Below are positions 24,146-34,900 of a DNA stretch of 64,000 nt, one piece after another; within the stretch, counting starts at the first letter, position 1, and the number at the start of each line of letters is the position of its first letter. The translations under genes were made by a program, and so were the position numbers. The notes under the pieces were generated by a model, which saw nothing but the letters and a program-made list of their open reading frames with translations, made no database searches and was not told where the DNA came from. Source of the stretch: Anseranas semipalmata (lineage: Eukaryota; Chordata; Aves; Anseriformes; Anseranatidae); assembly GCA_013399115.1 (NCBI GenBank), contig VXAA01005612.1:62001-126000 (forward strand). Reading direction: 5' to 3'.

Positions 24146-24744
24146 TGTAGTGGTTTAACCCTGGCAGGCAGCTCAGCACCACACAGCCACTCGCTCACTC
24201 TCCCCAGGTGGGATGGGGGAAACAATCAGAATGGTAAAAGTGCGAGAACTCATGGGTTGAGATAAAGACAGTTTACTAGGTAAAGCAAAAGCTGAGCACA
24301 CAAGCAAAGCAAAGTGAGGAATTCATTTGCCACTTCCCATCGGCAGGCAGGCGTTCAGCTGCTTCCAGGAAAGCAGGGCTCATCACACGTAGTGATTTCT
24401 TGGGAAGACAAATGCCACCACTCTGAACGTCCCCCTCTTCCTCCTTCTTCTTTATCCCAGCTTTAATTGCTGAGCATGACGTCACGTGGTATGGGGCATC
24501 CCTTTGGTCAGCCTGGGTCAGCTGTCCTGGCTGTGTCCCCTCCCAGCTCCTGGTGCACCCCCAGCCTCCTCGCTGGCAGGGCAGCACAAGAAGCTGAGAA
24601 GTCCTTGGCTCTGTTTAAGCACTGCTGTGCAACAACTTAAAACGTCGGTGAGTTATCACCATTATTTTCATCAAAAGTCCAAAACACAGCATCATAGAAG
24701 TCTCTACGAAGAAAATTAACTCTGTCCCAGCCAAAACCATGACA
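24146..24744 (-). mobile_element. Solo LTR of an avian endogenous retrovirus, complete (599 bp)
   Basis: The element starts TGTAGTGG and ends CATGACA (TG...CA termini) and is flanked by the direct repeat ATTCC (24141-24145 and 24745-24749). A 5-bp target-site duplication is typical of ERVL-like elements, though some other classes also give 5 bp. The sequence matches an LTR type that is common in bird genomes. I read it as minus strand: the reverse strand shows TGACGTCA, then a degraded TATA-like AATTAAA, then a TTTATCTC-containing R/U5 region. No internal retroviral genes lie beside it, so it is a solo LTR left by recombination. It contains a CRE (TGACGTCA, 24477-24484) overlapping an E-box (CACGTG, 24483-24488). 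Family name not assigned. Confidence 0.9.
24477..24488. promoter_or_regulatory. Overlapping CRE and E-box inside the LTR
   Basis: TGACGTCACGTG combines a full palindromic cAMP-response element and a CACGTG E-box sharing two bases. It is part of the LTR's own promoter region. The second LTR copy (57681-58224) has TGACGCCA at the matching place, so its CRE is broken. Whether this site acts on PTPRN2 is unknown. Confidence 0.6.
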
Positions 24745-24749
24745 ATTCC
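24745..24749. repeat. Target-site duplication, right copy (ATTCC)
   Basis: Exact 5-bp direct repeat abutting the CA end of the LTR; the partner is at 24141-24145. Confidence 0.85.
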
Positions 24750-25925
24750 TCATGAGCTTTGAATCATACCCTATAGACTTGTGTTCTATATTCAGCCATT
24801 TTTTAGGTCTATTTATCTTTCTTTTTCTGGGTTGCATGGAGCAGAAACATCTCAAAGAAAAATTTTAAAAACTGAAGTGAAACTTTTCCTGCTATATGCT
24901 CTATCAAAAGCTAAAACTGCAAAGTCAAAAATGGGTAGACCCTCTTCTGTTCACAGTAAAATCTCTTCAATAGCTGTCCATCTACCAAGCAAGGAAAACA
25001 CACAGGTGGACAATTTGGCAGGAGTTTTAACCACCCATGTGAAATTCTTCAGAGGGACGAAGTACTGCATTCACAATTGATTTATAGAGGATCCTATGTA
25101 TGGATTTCTTGGTGACAGTTTGAATAGTGGATGTAACCGACAAGAATGTATTGTGACGCAGAGCACAAAGTGTCCATAAACCATCATCTCATCCCAGATG
25201 CTTGGCTGCAACAAATTTTTATATAATGAAACTAGCTAATGAGTTGTTCCAGGCATGTGTTTTGATTTTTGCTCATTTGCTTATTATTTAAGGTTATTAG
25301 ACAGATTTTCTCTGGCATTATATTTGTAGCTTAGTGGATCACTTACAAAGAATTTCTCACAACAGTTTCTGGAGATGAATGAAATATAATTTGTCACATA
25401 ATATCTGTTTCCTTTCCTGTGTTATGACTTGTGAGACCCAAAAGAGGTACACATGTTTCCAGTTCCAACACTTAGGGAAATCTTGATGGATATTTCTATT
25501 ATTTCTCCTTTTCATCAACCTTTTTGATAACAAACTTTTATTCTCATCAGTGCTTAAACACACACACATGAAAATGAATGCTATGAAAATTTCATCAGCA
25601 TTTTCTTCTAGCTGTTCAAGACAAAGAAAAGGCTATCAAGATTCTGTGATATTTGAAGAAGAAAATAACTATTAACAATAGAATTTCTTCATCCTTGTTA
25701 AACCTAGTGAACAATACAGTGGCATAATTTAATGTTCTTTTATTATTACTCAATAAATATTGTGTTATTGCCCAGTCTTGCAGCATACAGAAATTAAGAA
25801 AATAATCGTAAGACATCTGTATGAATAGACTCTACCATATCATATGAATTTGAAGTATTATATCCAGGTTTGGTTCCTTATAACACATGTTTAGTTTTAA
25901 AAATAATAACATTCTTTTAATACAG

Positions 25926-26299
25926 GAGAACACTGCAAAACTAGTTAACTTCTTGAAAGAGAATGCATTACCTGAAAATACGCCTAAAGACCTAATACCT
26001 GAAGAATCTACTAAGTCAGAAACCAAGAAATCTGAAGACACTGACTCTTCTTCCTCAGAAGAAATAAACGTGGGTGTAGAAAATGTAAAAAGCGAGACTT
26101 TCTCCAGGGAGCTAACATCTGCAAAGAGCACTGAATCTGACTCCAAAGACCCGAGTGAGACCCGCTACTGGATGAAGAACACTTTGATGCAGGATGGAAA
26201 CTCCTATGAACAGCCTCAGAAAAATGCAGGGCAAGGCTTACAGCTTGAAGTGAAGTCTACCGAGGAGAAAGAATATGGCTATATTGTGACAGTGAAAGA
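25926..26299 (+). CDS. PTPRN2: PTPRN2 exon (374 bp) with dibasic site, acidic Ser cluster and start of mature ectodomain
   Basis: The acceptor is ATACAG|GAG (phase 0) and the donor is AAAGA|GTAAGT (phase 2). It encodes 124 full codons of granule-lumen sequence. In order: an NTA sequon at codons 2-4; a Lys-Lys pair at 26025-26030; an acidic SSSSEE cluster with casein-kinase-2-like spacing; GVENVKSETFSREL, nearly the same as the human block; GLQLEV; and finally EYGYIVT, the first beta strand of the mature ectodomain shared by PTPRN and PTPRN2. Human PTPRN2 has a basic cluster followed by Ser-Glu at the KK position, and the family is cleaved at dibasic sites in maturing granules, so KK is the likely processing site here (inference). 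The ATG-less extension upstream of 25926 is intron. Confidence 0.95.
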
Positions 26300-29200
26300 G
26301 TAAGTATAGCAGCCAATTTGAATGGCATTTTTAACTGGATAAGAGATAAAGTCATTGCACCTAATGAAATATGAATGCACAAGAGGAAAATGCCATGGGC
26401 TTGATTTTTAATACATCTGAAACTGTTTGCAACTGGTTCAGTACTTTGATGAAAATATAAGAAAACAGTTCCACTTTTACAGTTGCCTTTCCTCCAATGC
26501 AGAAGATATTTAGTTTGTAGGTCTTTTGCTTAGACCTTACTCTATCTTCTCATGTTCCAGTGACCTTCCAATATGTCAGTAAGCGTGCTTATGGTTAGGA
26601 TGTAGGCTTTAAATATTTGACTTGAAAGTAGCCTAAATATCAATGCCTGAGTCATTCTTTGAAAAATGACACACAATAATAAAGCACAATATTTTCTCTA
26701 TGGTTTCATTTTGATCTGAAAATAACACAAATAGGAATCCAAACATCACACATGCAGCTAGTTTAGAAAGAAAGACCTAATGATTTCAGGTCATGTCACT
26801 AATGAATTTGACATTTAATACCACACTTTCAGGAGGCAGCTTTTTTCCCCTACTGGTACACAGTTTATCATAGGAGCATTTGGGAGTTTAGAATGTTGCG
26901 AGCACTTTTACATCCTTATTCCCCTGTAAGAACAATGTTATATTTATTTGATTATCCGTCCTAACTCATCTTGTGTGAGAAATCAGGAATTTCTAGGATG
27001 ACTTTAAAAATCTCTGCTCAGCACTATTAAGAAACTGAGACAGAAACTTTTGTAGCATGGATAGATCTTTTGCCTGACTCAAACTTATTAATGGGATTGA
27101 AAGCAACAGGATTGTGGAGGATTTTTGTTTTGACCACACTGTGTGGCTTTGAAATGCTTGTGGCTGGGTACCAGAGAGGACAGCAGAGAGGACAGCTTCT
27201 TGTTTGCCTTTTCCCAGGGGCTACACTTGAGAAAGATGGGATCACAAAGAAAGGATGACATTTTGGGGGAAGAGATTTTATGTAGTGCATGGAGAGACAG
27301 TAGACAGGAAAGTCAAAGCTGAGGCTCGGCAGCCTGCAAACATCAGAGAGAGAGACAAAGAGAGACAGAGGCTTCTCAAAAAGTAGGGAACAAACACCTG
27401 CTCTCAGAGATAATGGAAGGAATATATTTCATAAGGACTTAGAGGTAACCCTGCAGAAAATAAAAGTTACTTATTGGAATGAGAAATCCTAAAGGAAAGG
27501 GCTCACCTTGCGAGGATATAGAAGACATGAGAGTTATGTTAGCAGATCCTTGCATTGCTATCATGTCTCCTTCTGAGTTTTAGTTTTACCATTTTAGTGT
27601 GAAATTTAATTCTTTTTCTAAAGAAACCCAGCTCTAAAGCTTTGAAAGGATCTTTTGGGACTTTTGGAGTACATGCTTTAAGGAAAGTCCCAAATGATTT
27701 AGCATCCTCTCACACTTCTGTTAACTTGTCTGTGTGTCAATAGCCATTGTTAATCACTGAATCATCAAGTGCTTTGGATTTAATTAACTAGTTTAAGCTG
27801 CTTTTGCAATTAAAATTTTCTGTCGTTTTCGTGTAACATGCACTGTCTCCTTGACTGCTTCCTGCTGGAACCTGCAACCCCGCTAACTATTCTCAAAAAC
27901 CACTTACTGGGGAAAGCTAGTTATTAACAGATTATTCTTCTGGTCTTTTGTTTAGGTCATACCTTGGTCCTTCAGGTAGGTGCCAATGAGGCACTCGGGA
28001 GTCTCCTTCTGAGTTTTTGAAACCAGTTTACTAGAAATTGATGGGAAACCCTACTTTAACCACATCTCTTGTGTCCTGCATATGAATGCTATGTGAAGCA
28101 GTAGAAGCTCCTTTTCTCCCCAGCTCAGTGCTATTTCTCCCAAGGCCTTTAAACTTCAGTCTGGAAGTCACCTTTATGTCCAATACTATCCTATTGACAC
28201 CATCTCCCTTGAGCATCCCAACTCGGCTCATAAATTCTCTAAAAGCTTAGAGCTTTCACAGCTCTATGTAAGGTTAATGCTCTGACTTTGAGTCTTCACA
28301 ACATGTAGATTCTCTGCTCATCTTACCTGGTTTTCTTCGTAGCTAGCCCTCAGCTGATTGTTTTTCCTCTGCTTATGTCTATTATTATTGAACAAAACTT
28401 GCTAAAGAGGTTCTTTTGTCCAAAGGCTCCTGGTCCTAGAGGACTCCAATACACAAATACAATATACTGTAGTTTTGTTCAGTTCCTTTACTAATTTTAA
28501 TACAAGAAAGACAAAAAGTACATTTCTTACATACTAGATTGTTACATTTTTAGTAACTGTCAGGCAAGATACTTTTAGATAAAAATCGGGATGTGGTTAA
28601 AAACGCTCAGGTGCATTTTGTAATGTTAGATGAAACTACTTCAAATGTTTTGAATTCAAAAATATGTTTATCAAAACAATTTTTATTCGTAATAGTAACC
28701 AGCTTGTTACACAAAGCACATACTATCTATATCCAGTTAAATTGGATACTCACTACAGTCACTACAGTCCTAGCACTGCGAGAACTACTGGATCTCATCT
28801 GCTCCAAAGTCACTGTAGAGAAAATGAGAATATATTTTCATGCTTTTTTTCAATTCTTAATCTAGAATGAGTTAATTGTTAAACAGAAGTAGCTGATTAA
28901 GTTGAACTAAAGTAAAAATTCCATTTATTACCAGGATGAAATTGCATTTGACCTACAGCAAACAGATTCTGTTGCAGGGTTCTTAGCCAGTGGCTTGTAA
29001 TTCTTCAGTGATTTGACTTTCCTCAGAACTCCAACTGCCAACATATACTGTTTTTTTTGTTTTGTTCTGTTTTGTTTTTCTTTTCTGGGGGGGTGGGTTG
29101 AGTGGTTAAACTTACTTGTATTAAATAGGTTTAACTGAAATGTAAGAATAAAATGAAAACCTTGTATTTTTCAAAATAGATTTTTATATATTCTGGAATT

Positions 29201-31065
29201 TTATAAGAATAATGACACCTGCTCAGGATATTCCACATGCTAAAAATGGACTTGTCTACCCTGCAGGAACACTGAAATGTTTTCTACAGTGGTTGAGGGA
29301 TCTATTACTTACTAGTATTTCCCACAACCATTTCTTTAGTACATAAAGTAGCTTTAGAGATCAATTCAATCACTGTAGCTGAGAATTTTAGTAAAGACTT
29401 GTTTTCATGAATGTTGCTGTAATTGTATTTTTTCTGATGGGAGAGAGGGTGGAGAAAGTGATAGTGTTTGTTAACTATTACTGCACAGAAAGGAAATGTT
29501 AATGTTCATTTAATGAACATTTCTTTAGTCAGTTTCCCATATCAGTTTGTTTTTGTACGGAAAATCTTAGTGGCTATTTGCTGTAAATAAATAATAGTAA
29601 TAAATGGCTTTGCAATAAGTGTTGCTACACGTTCATATATAACTGTACAAGTATATTAGACTCACACAGTGAAGTAAAGGGGCTGGACCTGTTCCTAGTA
29701 AATTCTTTAATCTATGTCAGTCTGAAATCACTCCTGCTTGAGAGGTGATTGTAGTCTGTAAGTACTCAGAAAATTGATTTCACAACTGATCTTTGATACT
29801 TTGTGTTTAGATCTTTATGCTTTTTTAAAGTGCTCTATTTTAAATATGGGGGAAGCTGGAGTTAAAGGTAGGCAAGAATTATATTTGTCTAACAGCCTGA
29901 GTTTTAGACAAATTCATATGTGAAGTATCTTTCTAGCAGCAGTGAGCACATTTAAGATTATAGAATTAAAATTATAATTTGGGTGTGGTTTATTTCTTTA
30001 AATCCAACCTTAACTTGTGCACATGAAATGAAATCCTGAAATATAACATGAAAGGTACTTATTTATTTTCCAATAATACTGCCTTTGTATGTTTTTCTCC
30101 TTCCTCCATAAACCAATAGGTCATAGTTCCAATCCATCAATTTTTATTGGCCACGATTTTTTGGAGCAACAGAGCTTCATTTTTATGACTGAAACAGTGG
30201 TCTTTCGGTGAGAAAGGGAAGTAGGCCAGCTTATTTGTACACTGGGGATAATAGCTTGAGTTCTTTTCACCTTCTGATCTAAAAATGGAACTGAAAAGAT
30301 TATACTCGGTGGTATAGTTGACAGATGTCAGGGGTGATCCATTCACTATTAGATTCTCAGGCTTCCATGGCTTTGCAAGTGTGACCCAAGGAGATATTAA
30401 GACTGCTTCAGTGAACTCCTAAGATGCCAGCTTTTAATTGTGCCACAAAGCAAAGATAAACATTTCCATGTAATACTTGAAGAAAAGATTTGTGATAGTT
30501 TAAAGACTTGTCAAAATGGCAGTGTGATTGTCAATGGCAAGAACAATAGGTCACTCCTGCTGTGTTTGTCTAGTGACCTTTCAGATGGTTGGAGCAGTGC
30601 AATCCATACCAATCCATAATATCCATCAGCACTAAGCTTCGGAATGAATTGACAGTTTCAGTGTAGAAAATTGTCCAGCAAATCCTCCACTGTGCTGCTT
30701 CAGCACTTTATTATGCTGAGAAACCAATCAAATTGAGTGATTTACTTTGTTTACTCTTTTCTCCTTGAGAAAATTGGTATTCTACCACTGTAGGATTTGT
30801 GTGAAAGAGGTGTGTTTCTTTCTCAGTGAAACTGCTTTGAACGCTTTCTACTAATTTTAGCTCTGAAATTCTAAAGTAATCCTACAAAATAAAGGTATCT
30901 GAAGGATGTTATTTTCACTTGCATGCTGCTTCGGCCATAGTTATAAAATACCTCCATGTTATAGTGGGGATATATCAGTGGGAATATACAGTGGGAATAA
31001 ATCAGAGAAGTCTTGGACCAAAAAATTTTTCCTATTTTCCCAATATCTAGTTCTTCAAGTATGGA

Positions 31066-31099
31066 TATTTTTATTTATTTATTTATTTATTTATTTAGC
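31066..31099. repeat. (TTTA)n microsatellite
   Basis: About eight TTTA units. Confidence 0.95.
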
Positions 31100-31542
31100 T
31101 GGAAAAAATGCCAACTCTTTGATTTGTCTGGCAGGATATGCTCTAATCTGGGGCCAAGATCCCATATTCAGAACATTTAAACAGCATTTAGGCTCCTGAG
31201 TGTCTCATGAGGCAACCCAAAGCCTGACTATCCAGAACATGTAGTTCTTACCATCTCCAGCAAAACTAAATGCAAACTCCTGCTTGCTTAGCAGTTTAAA
31301 TAGTCAAGCCTGTGTCCAATTTCTTAAATATGAGATGGAATAGCTAGCCTTAAATGCACTAAGGGAAGTTCTAATTTGAGAGTAGAAAGTTAATCTCTTT
31401 TCATTGCCTAACAATCATAATCTTTTGGGCTTCAATGCCAAGTCACACTTTTCTGAAGCCATGCTTGCACACCCAATGCAAAGGAACCTGTCCTTTTTTT
31501 TTTTGATTTATTAGAATATATGTGCTTTAAGGCATGTACTGG

Positions 31543-31955
31543 AGGGCATGTTCTATGAGGAGAGGCTGAAGACACTTGGTTCGTCTAGTTTGGAGAAAAG
31601 AAAGCTAAGAGGCGACCTCATTGCTCTCTACAGCTCCCTGAGGAGGGAAAGTGGAGAGGAAGGTGCTGGTCTCTTCTCGCTCATAACCAATGCTAGGATG
31701 CATGGGAATGGCACAAAGCTGTGCCAGGAGAGGTTCAGACTGAATGTTAGGAAAAAATTCTTTACTGTGAGGGTGGTCAAGCACTGGAAAAGGCTTCCTA
31801 GTGAGGTGGTTGATGGCCCAAGCCTGTCAATGTTCAAGAGGCATTTGGATAATGCCCTCAATAATAAGCTTTAACTTCTGGTTAGCCCTGAAGAGGTCAG
31901 GCAGTTGGACTAGGTGATCTTTGTAGGTCCCTTCCAACTGAATTATTCTAAATTA
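31543..31955 (+). mobile_element. CR1 LINE 3' end fragment including the ORF2 C-terminus
   Basis: About 108 codons of the ORF2 C-terminal region remain open from 31548 to a TAA at 31872-31874. They include the CR1 hallmarks EERLKTLG, SLEKRKLRGDLI, RKKFFTVRVV and HWKRLPSEVV. The 3'-UTR phrase GGTCAGGCAGTTGGACTAGGTGATC and a short ATTCTA tail follow. 5'-truncated, sense strand +. Same subfamily as 20219-20465 (both end ORF2 at AAGCTTTAA). The reverse frame 31628-31861 is its shadow. The remaining open frame lacks the reverse transcriptase and endonuclease domains, so it cannot be active. Confidence 0.95.
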
Positions 31956-34900
31956 TAAGGTGTTTCATGTAAATTCAAGATCAAGGACTGCTCATGTTGG
32001 CTTGTGAGCCAACTTCTGGCACTGCTGTATTAGTGAATTCTGAGATATTTTGTGTTTTGTCATATGTTAACTCTCAATTCCAGACAGTCTATGTAAAATT
32101 ATATAGGCTGTAAATCTGTTCACAACACTGTAACTTAATTGGATCATACAATCAGTTCTGTGCTTTTAATTTGAAGTAACTGGTATTCTGTTCAGTTACT
32201 CTGAAAAAGCTGAAAATTGATCTACTCTTCATAGTATAAAACTGCTATGAAAGATGATTAGTCTGACCCATTTAACGTGCTAAGGGTTAGGTTAATTCTA
32301 AATGCTTGATACTATTTCTGCACCTTTACAAAGGTGATAAATGATACTGCTTTGCATATAATGATTACTTTCCACAGGATGGTGGTCAGGTTAGGACCCT
32401 GAAGCCGCATTGTACAGAACTATCAGTTTATTCCCCAAGTTTTCTGTTTTCCTAGGCAAGTCATTAAAGAATTGTATTTTTATGATCTTCATCATTTGTT
32501 ATCTCTACCAGAGATATGTAGAGCATTTTAATTGCATTGAAAAATGAAATATAAAATAAAAATGAATCACAGTATATACAGAAATGAAACAAGAATGATA
32601 GGTTTTATTGTTCTTTGTTACTGGAAGGTCTTGATGTTTCTTAGAAGCTGAGCTTTTGTATTCCATGAGGCTTTTCAGCTCTCTTTAGAAAATAATAACA
32701 GAATGTTCTTGTCCTTTAATACACATATACAAACAGAAACACCGATTTGACCTTCTCCGCATATCTCAATGTCCTCTTTGAAATTATTATTCTATATGCA
32801 GGTATACTTTATCAAGAGAAAAAGATTTGTGCATATTCTTCACTTAACTTCTACAACTAGCTTTAAAAACTAAAGGAAATTCTAAACATGCATAAAACAA
32901 AAAGAAAAAGCTCTTGGTACGAAAGTCTGTTAAAATCAGCAAGGGACAGCACTGCTCACAGAAAATAAAAGGAAAAATGTTTCTTGCTCACTTTATCACT
33001 TTCACTAGTAGACTCTGCCCTTGTATAAATAAGTTCCATAAATGTCCATCACTGAATTTAAAGCCAAAAGTTTTGCTTGTGGTAATGTAGCTTGTCCCCT
33101 ACATAAATGATACAAGTGAAAAATACCAGCCTATGAATTTATTGACAAGAAACAATTCTGTCATTGTCTCAGCGCCATAACCAATAGATAAAAGTAAATC
33201 TAGAATCTTCCTTGGTTAACTGTTCACATGTAATTATTCACAATCCCTAGTGTTTTTTAGACATAAAATCATTTCTTCCCCTTTAATCCTCCAGTATCCT
33301 TTTTGATATTTAGTGGCAGAAATCACATCCCCCACATCACTGCTTTAATGCAGTGTTTCACCCTAATTCTGATGTTATATATTCCCATAGGAAAATAATA
33401 TTTCATGCATCTTATTCATGCACAAGAAAATAACAGAAAAATAGTGGTTATGTGTAGCTTTGCCATGGAGAGCAATAAATGCTGTGGGTTTTTTTTTCAG
33501 TATGAGAATTCAGCTTTTAATATTTTGAATTTCTTCTTCTCTATTGTAAGTGCAGAGATAATATGATAGTCTGTTCTAATTCTGTTGCCCTTAGTTTTTG
33601 TGCTTCCAAAATTTGTTGAACTATATTATCCTGGAACATGGTTCTCACCTGCTGATGTAGATCACTTTACAAGAGCAGAGTCCTTCCAGGGGATCCATCT
33701 ATCTCTCTTAGATCTTCTCCTTCCCAGATGTTTTGCTCTGCTTGCTATTGGGTCAAGCTTTGTATTTTCACCTCTAGAAGAACATCTAGAGCCAGATTTT
33801 GACTTGGCATAACTGGTGACCAACTGATCCATGACACTGATCAATGGCACTAAGTTAGTCCGTCCCTTGGATTGATGAAACGCAATGGGTAATTTTAAGA
33901 GTGCGCCTGGAGTCCCCAGGAGTGCCACAATGACTAGATCACGTTTGTATCTCCCTGCTTAGCTGAACAGATATGGCTTGTGGCCTGAAAGATGTTCCTA
34001 GCTCCACCTTTCTCTCTTTCCATGCCTTCTGTGCTGCATCAGCCTCCCTTCTTTGGGTCCCACACACCTGCAGCCAGTGCAGGGACGCCACAACCTCTCT
34101 GCGAGCAGGTTCAGGTCACTCTGCTGTCTCCACACTACAGACCTTTAATCACTGGGGCTTCATGTTACATGCCTCTGAGCTAGGGATGGGGTGGTAAGCT
34201 GTGTTTTGTTTTTATAAACAGTGGTAGTCATTAAACCCCTGAGATGCTGCAATATCTCACAATACCATATGGTCAATACTTCTAGTGCATTACAGTGTTT
34301 TTGTGGTAATTACCCTGTAGTTCATTATAAAAGAGTGATGAATTTTAAGCTTTTGGAATGAGTGAGAAGGAGAAAGACAAAGACCGGGATTCCTGGGAAT
34401 GCATCAAACTGAATTATAATGCAGTCTATTATCTACCAGTACTTTTTCATCAGTGCTGTTCTGCCCAGTCCTGGGAGGCTCAGCTATAAAAATGCAATAA
34501 TTTAATTTTCATGCCTGATAAATTTTTGGAATTTCTTGACTCAGATAATGTGTATACAATGTAAACATCTGACCACTAAAAATTAGAATGAAGTCATTTT
34601 TATCTCACTCTAAATCATTTTTATGACATGTAAAAAAAAATACTTCCTAAGTAGAAAATCAGCAAGGACTAATTCAGAACACCAAGAATAAATCAGAACA
34701 AAGAAAATAATTTAATTTTTCTATTAAGTAGATACTTCCACGGGCATTTTCGCTATTGTGAAATAGTGAATATATGCACTGTTTCACATTTTCACTAATA
34801 TCCACTGGATATTTCAACTGTTATTTTAGAATAAGGTATGCCACAATCTAAAGACTGGGTATATCTGCTGAAGAAATAAATTCAGAGTTAATTTCTTAAT

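Larger units (their letters stand above)
23488..25925 (+). other. PTPRN2: PTPRN2 intron, 2438 bp, holding a solo LTR
   Basis: GTAGAG donor and AATACAG acceptor. An A run lies at 23701-23716, and a complete solo LTR at 24146-24744 fills a quarter of the intron. Open frames at 24276-24587, 24486-24719 and 24637-24855 are translations of the LTR; 24781-25080, 25357-25569 and 25616-25816 show nothing recognisable. Confidence 0.87.

Noticed and set aside
24276..24855. Open frames on both strands at 24.3-24.9 kb, with relatives at 57.9-58.3 kb
   Set aside because: They are translations of the LTR; the repeated protein text reflects two copies of the same LTR, not a gene family.
33585..34200. GC-richer patch with open frames on both strands
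   Set aside because: No conserved motif, splice-site pair or repeat signature could be supported.
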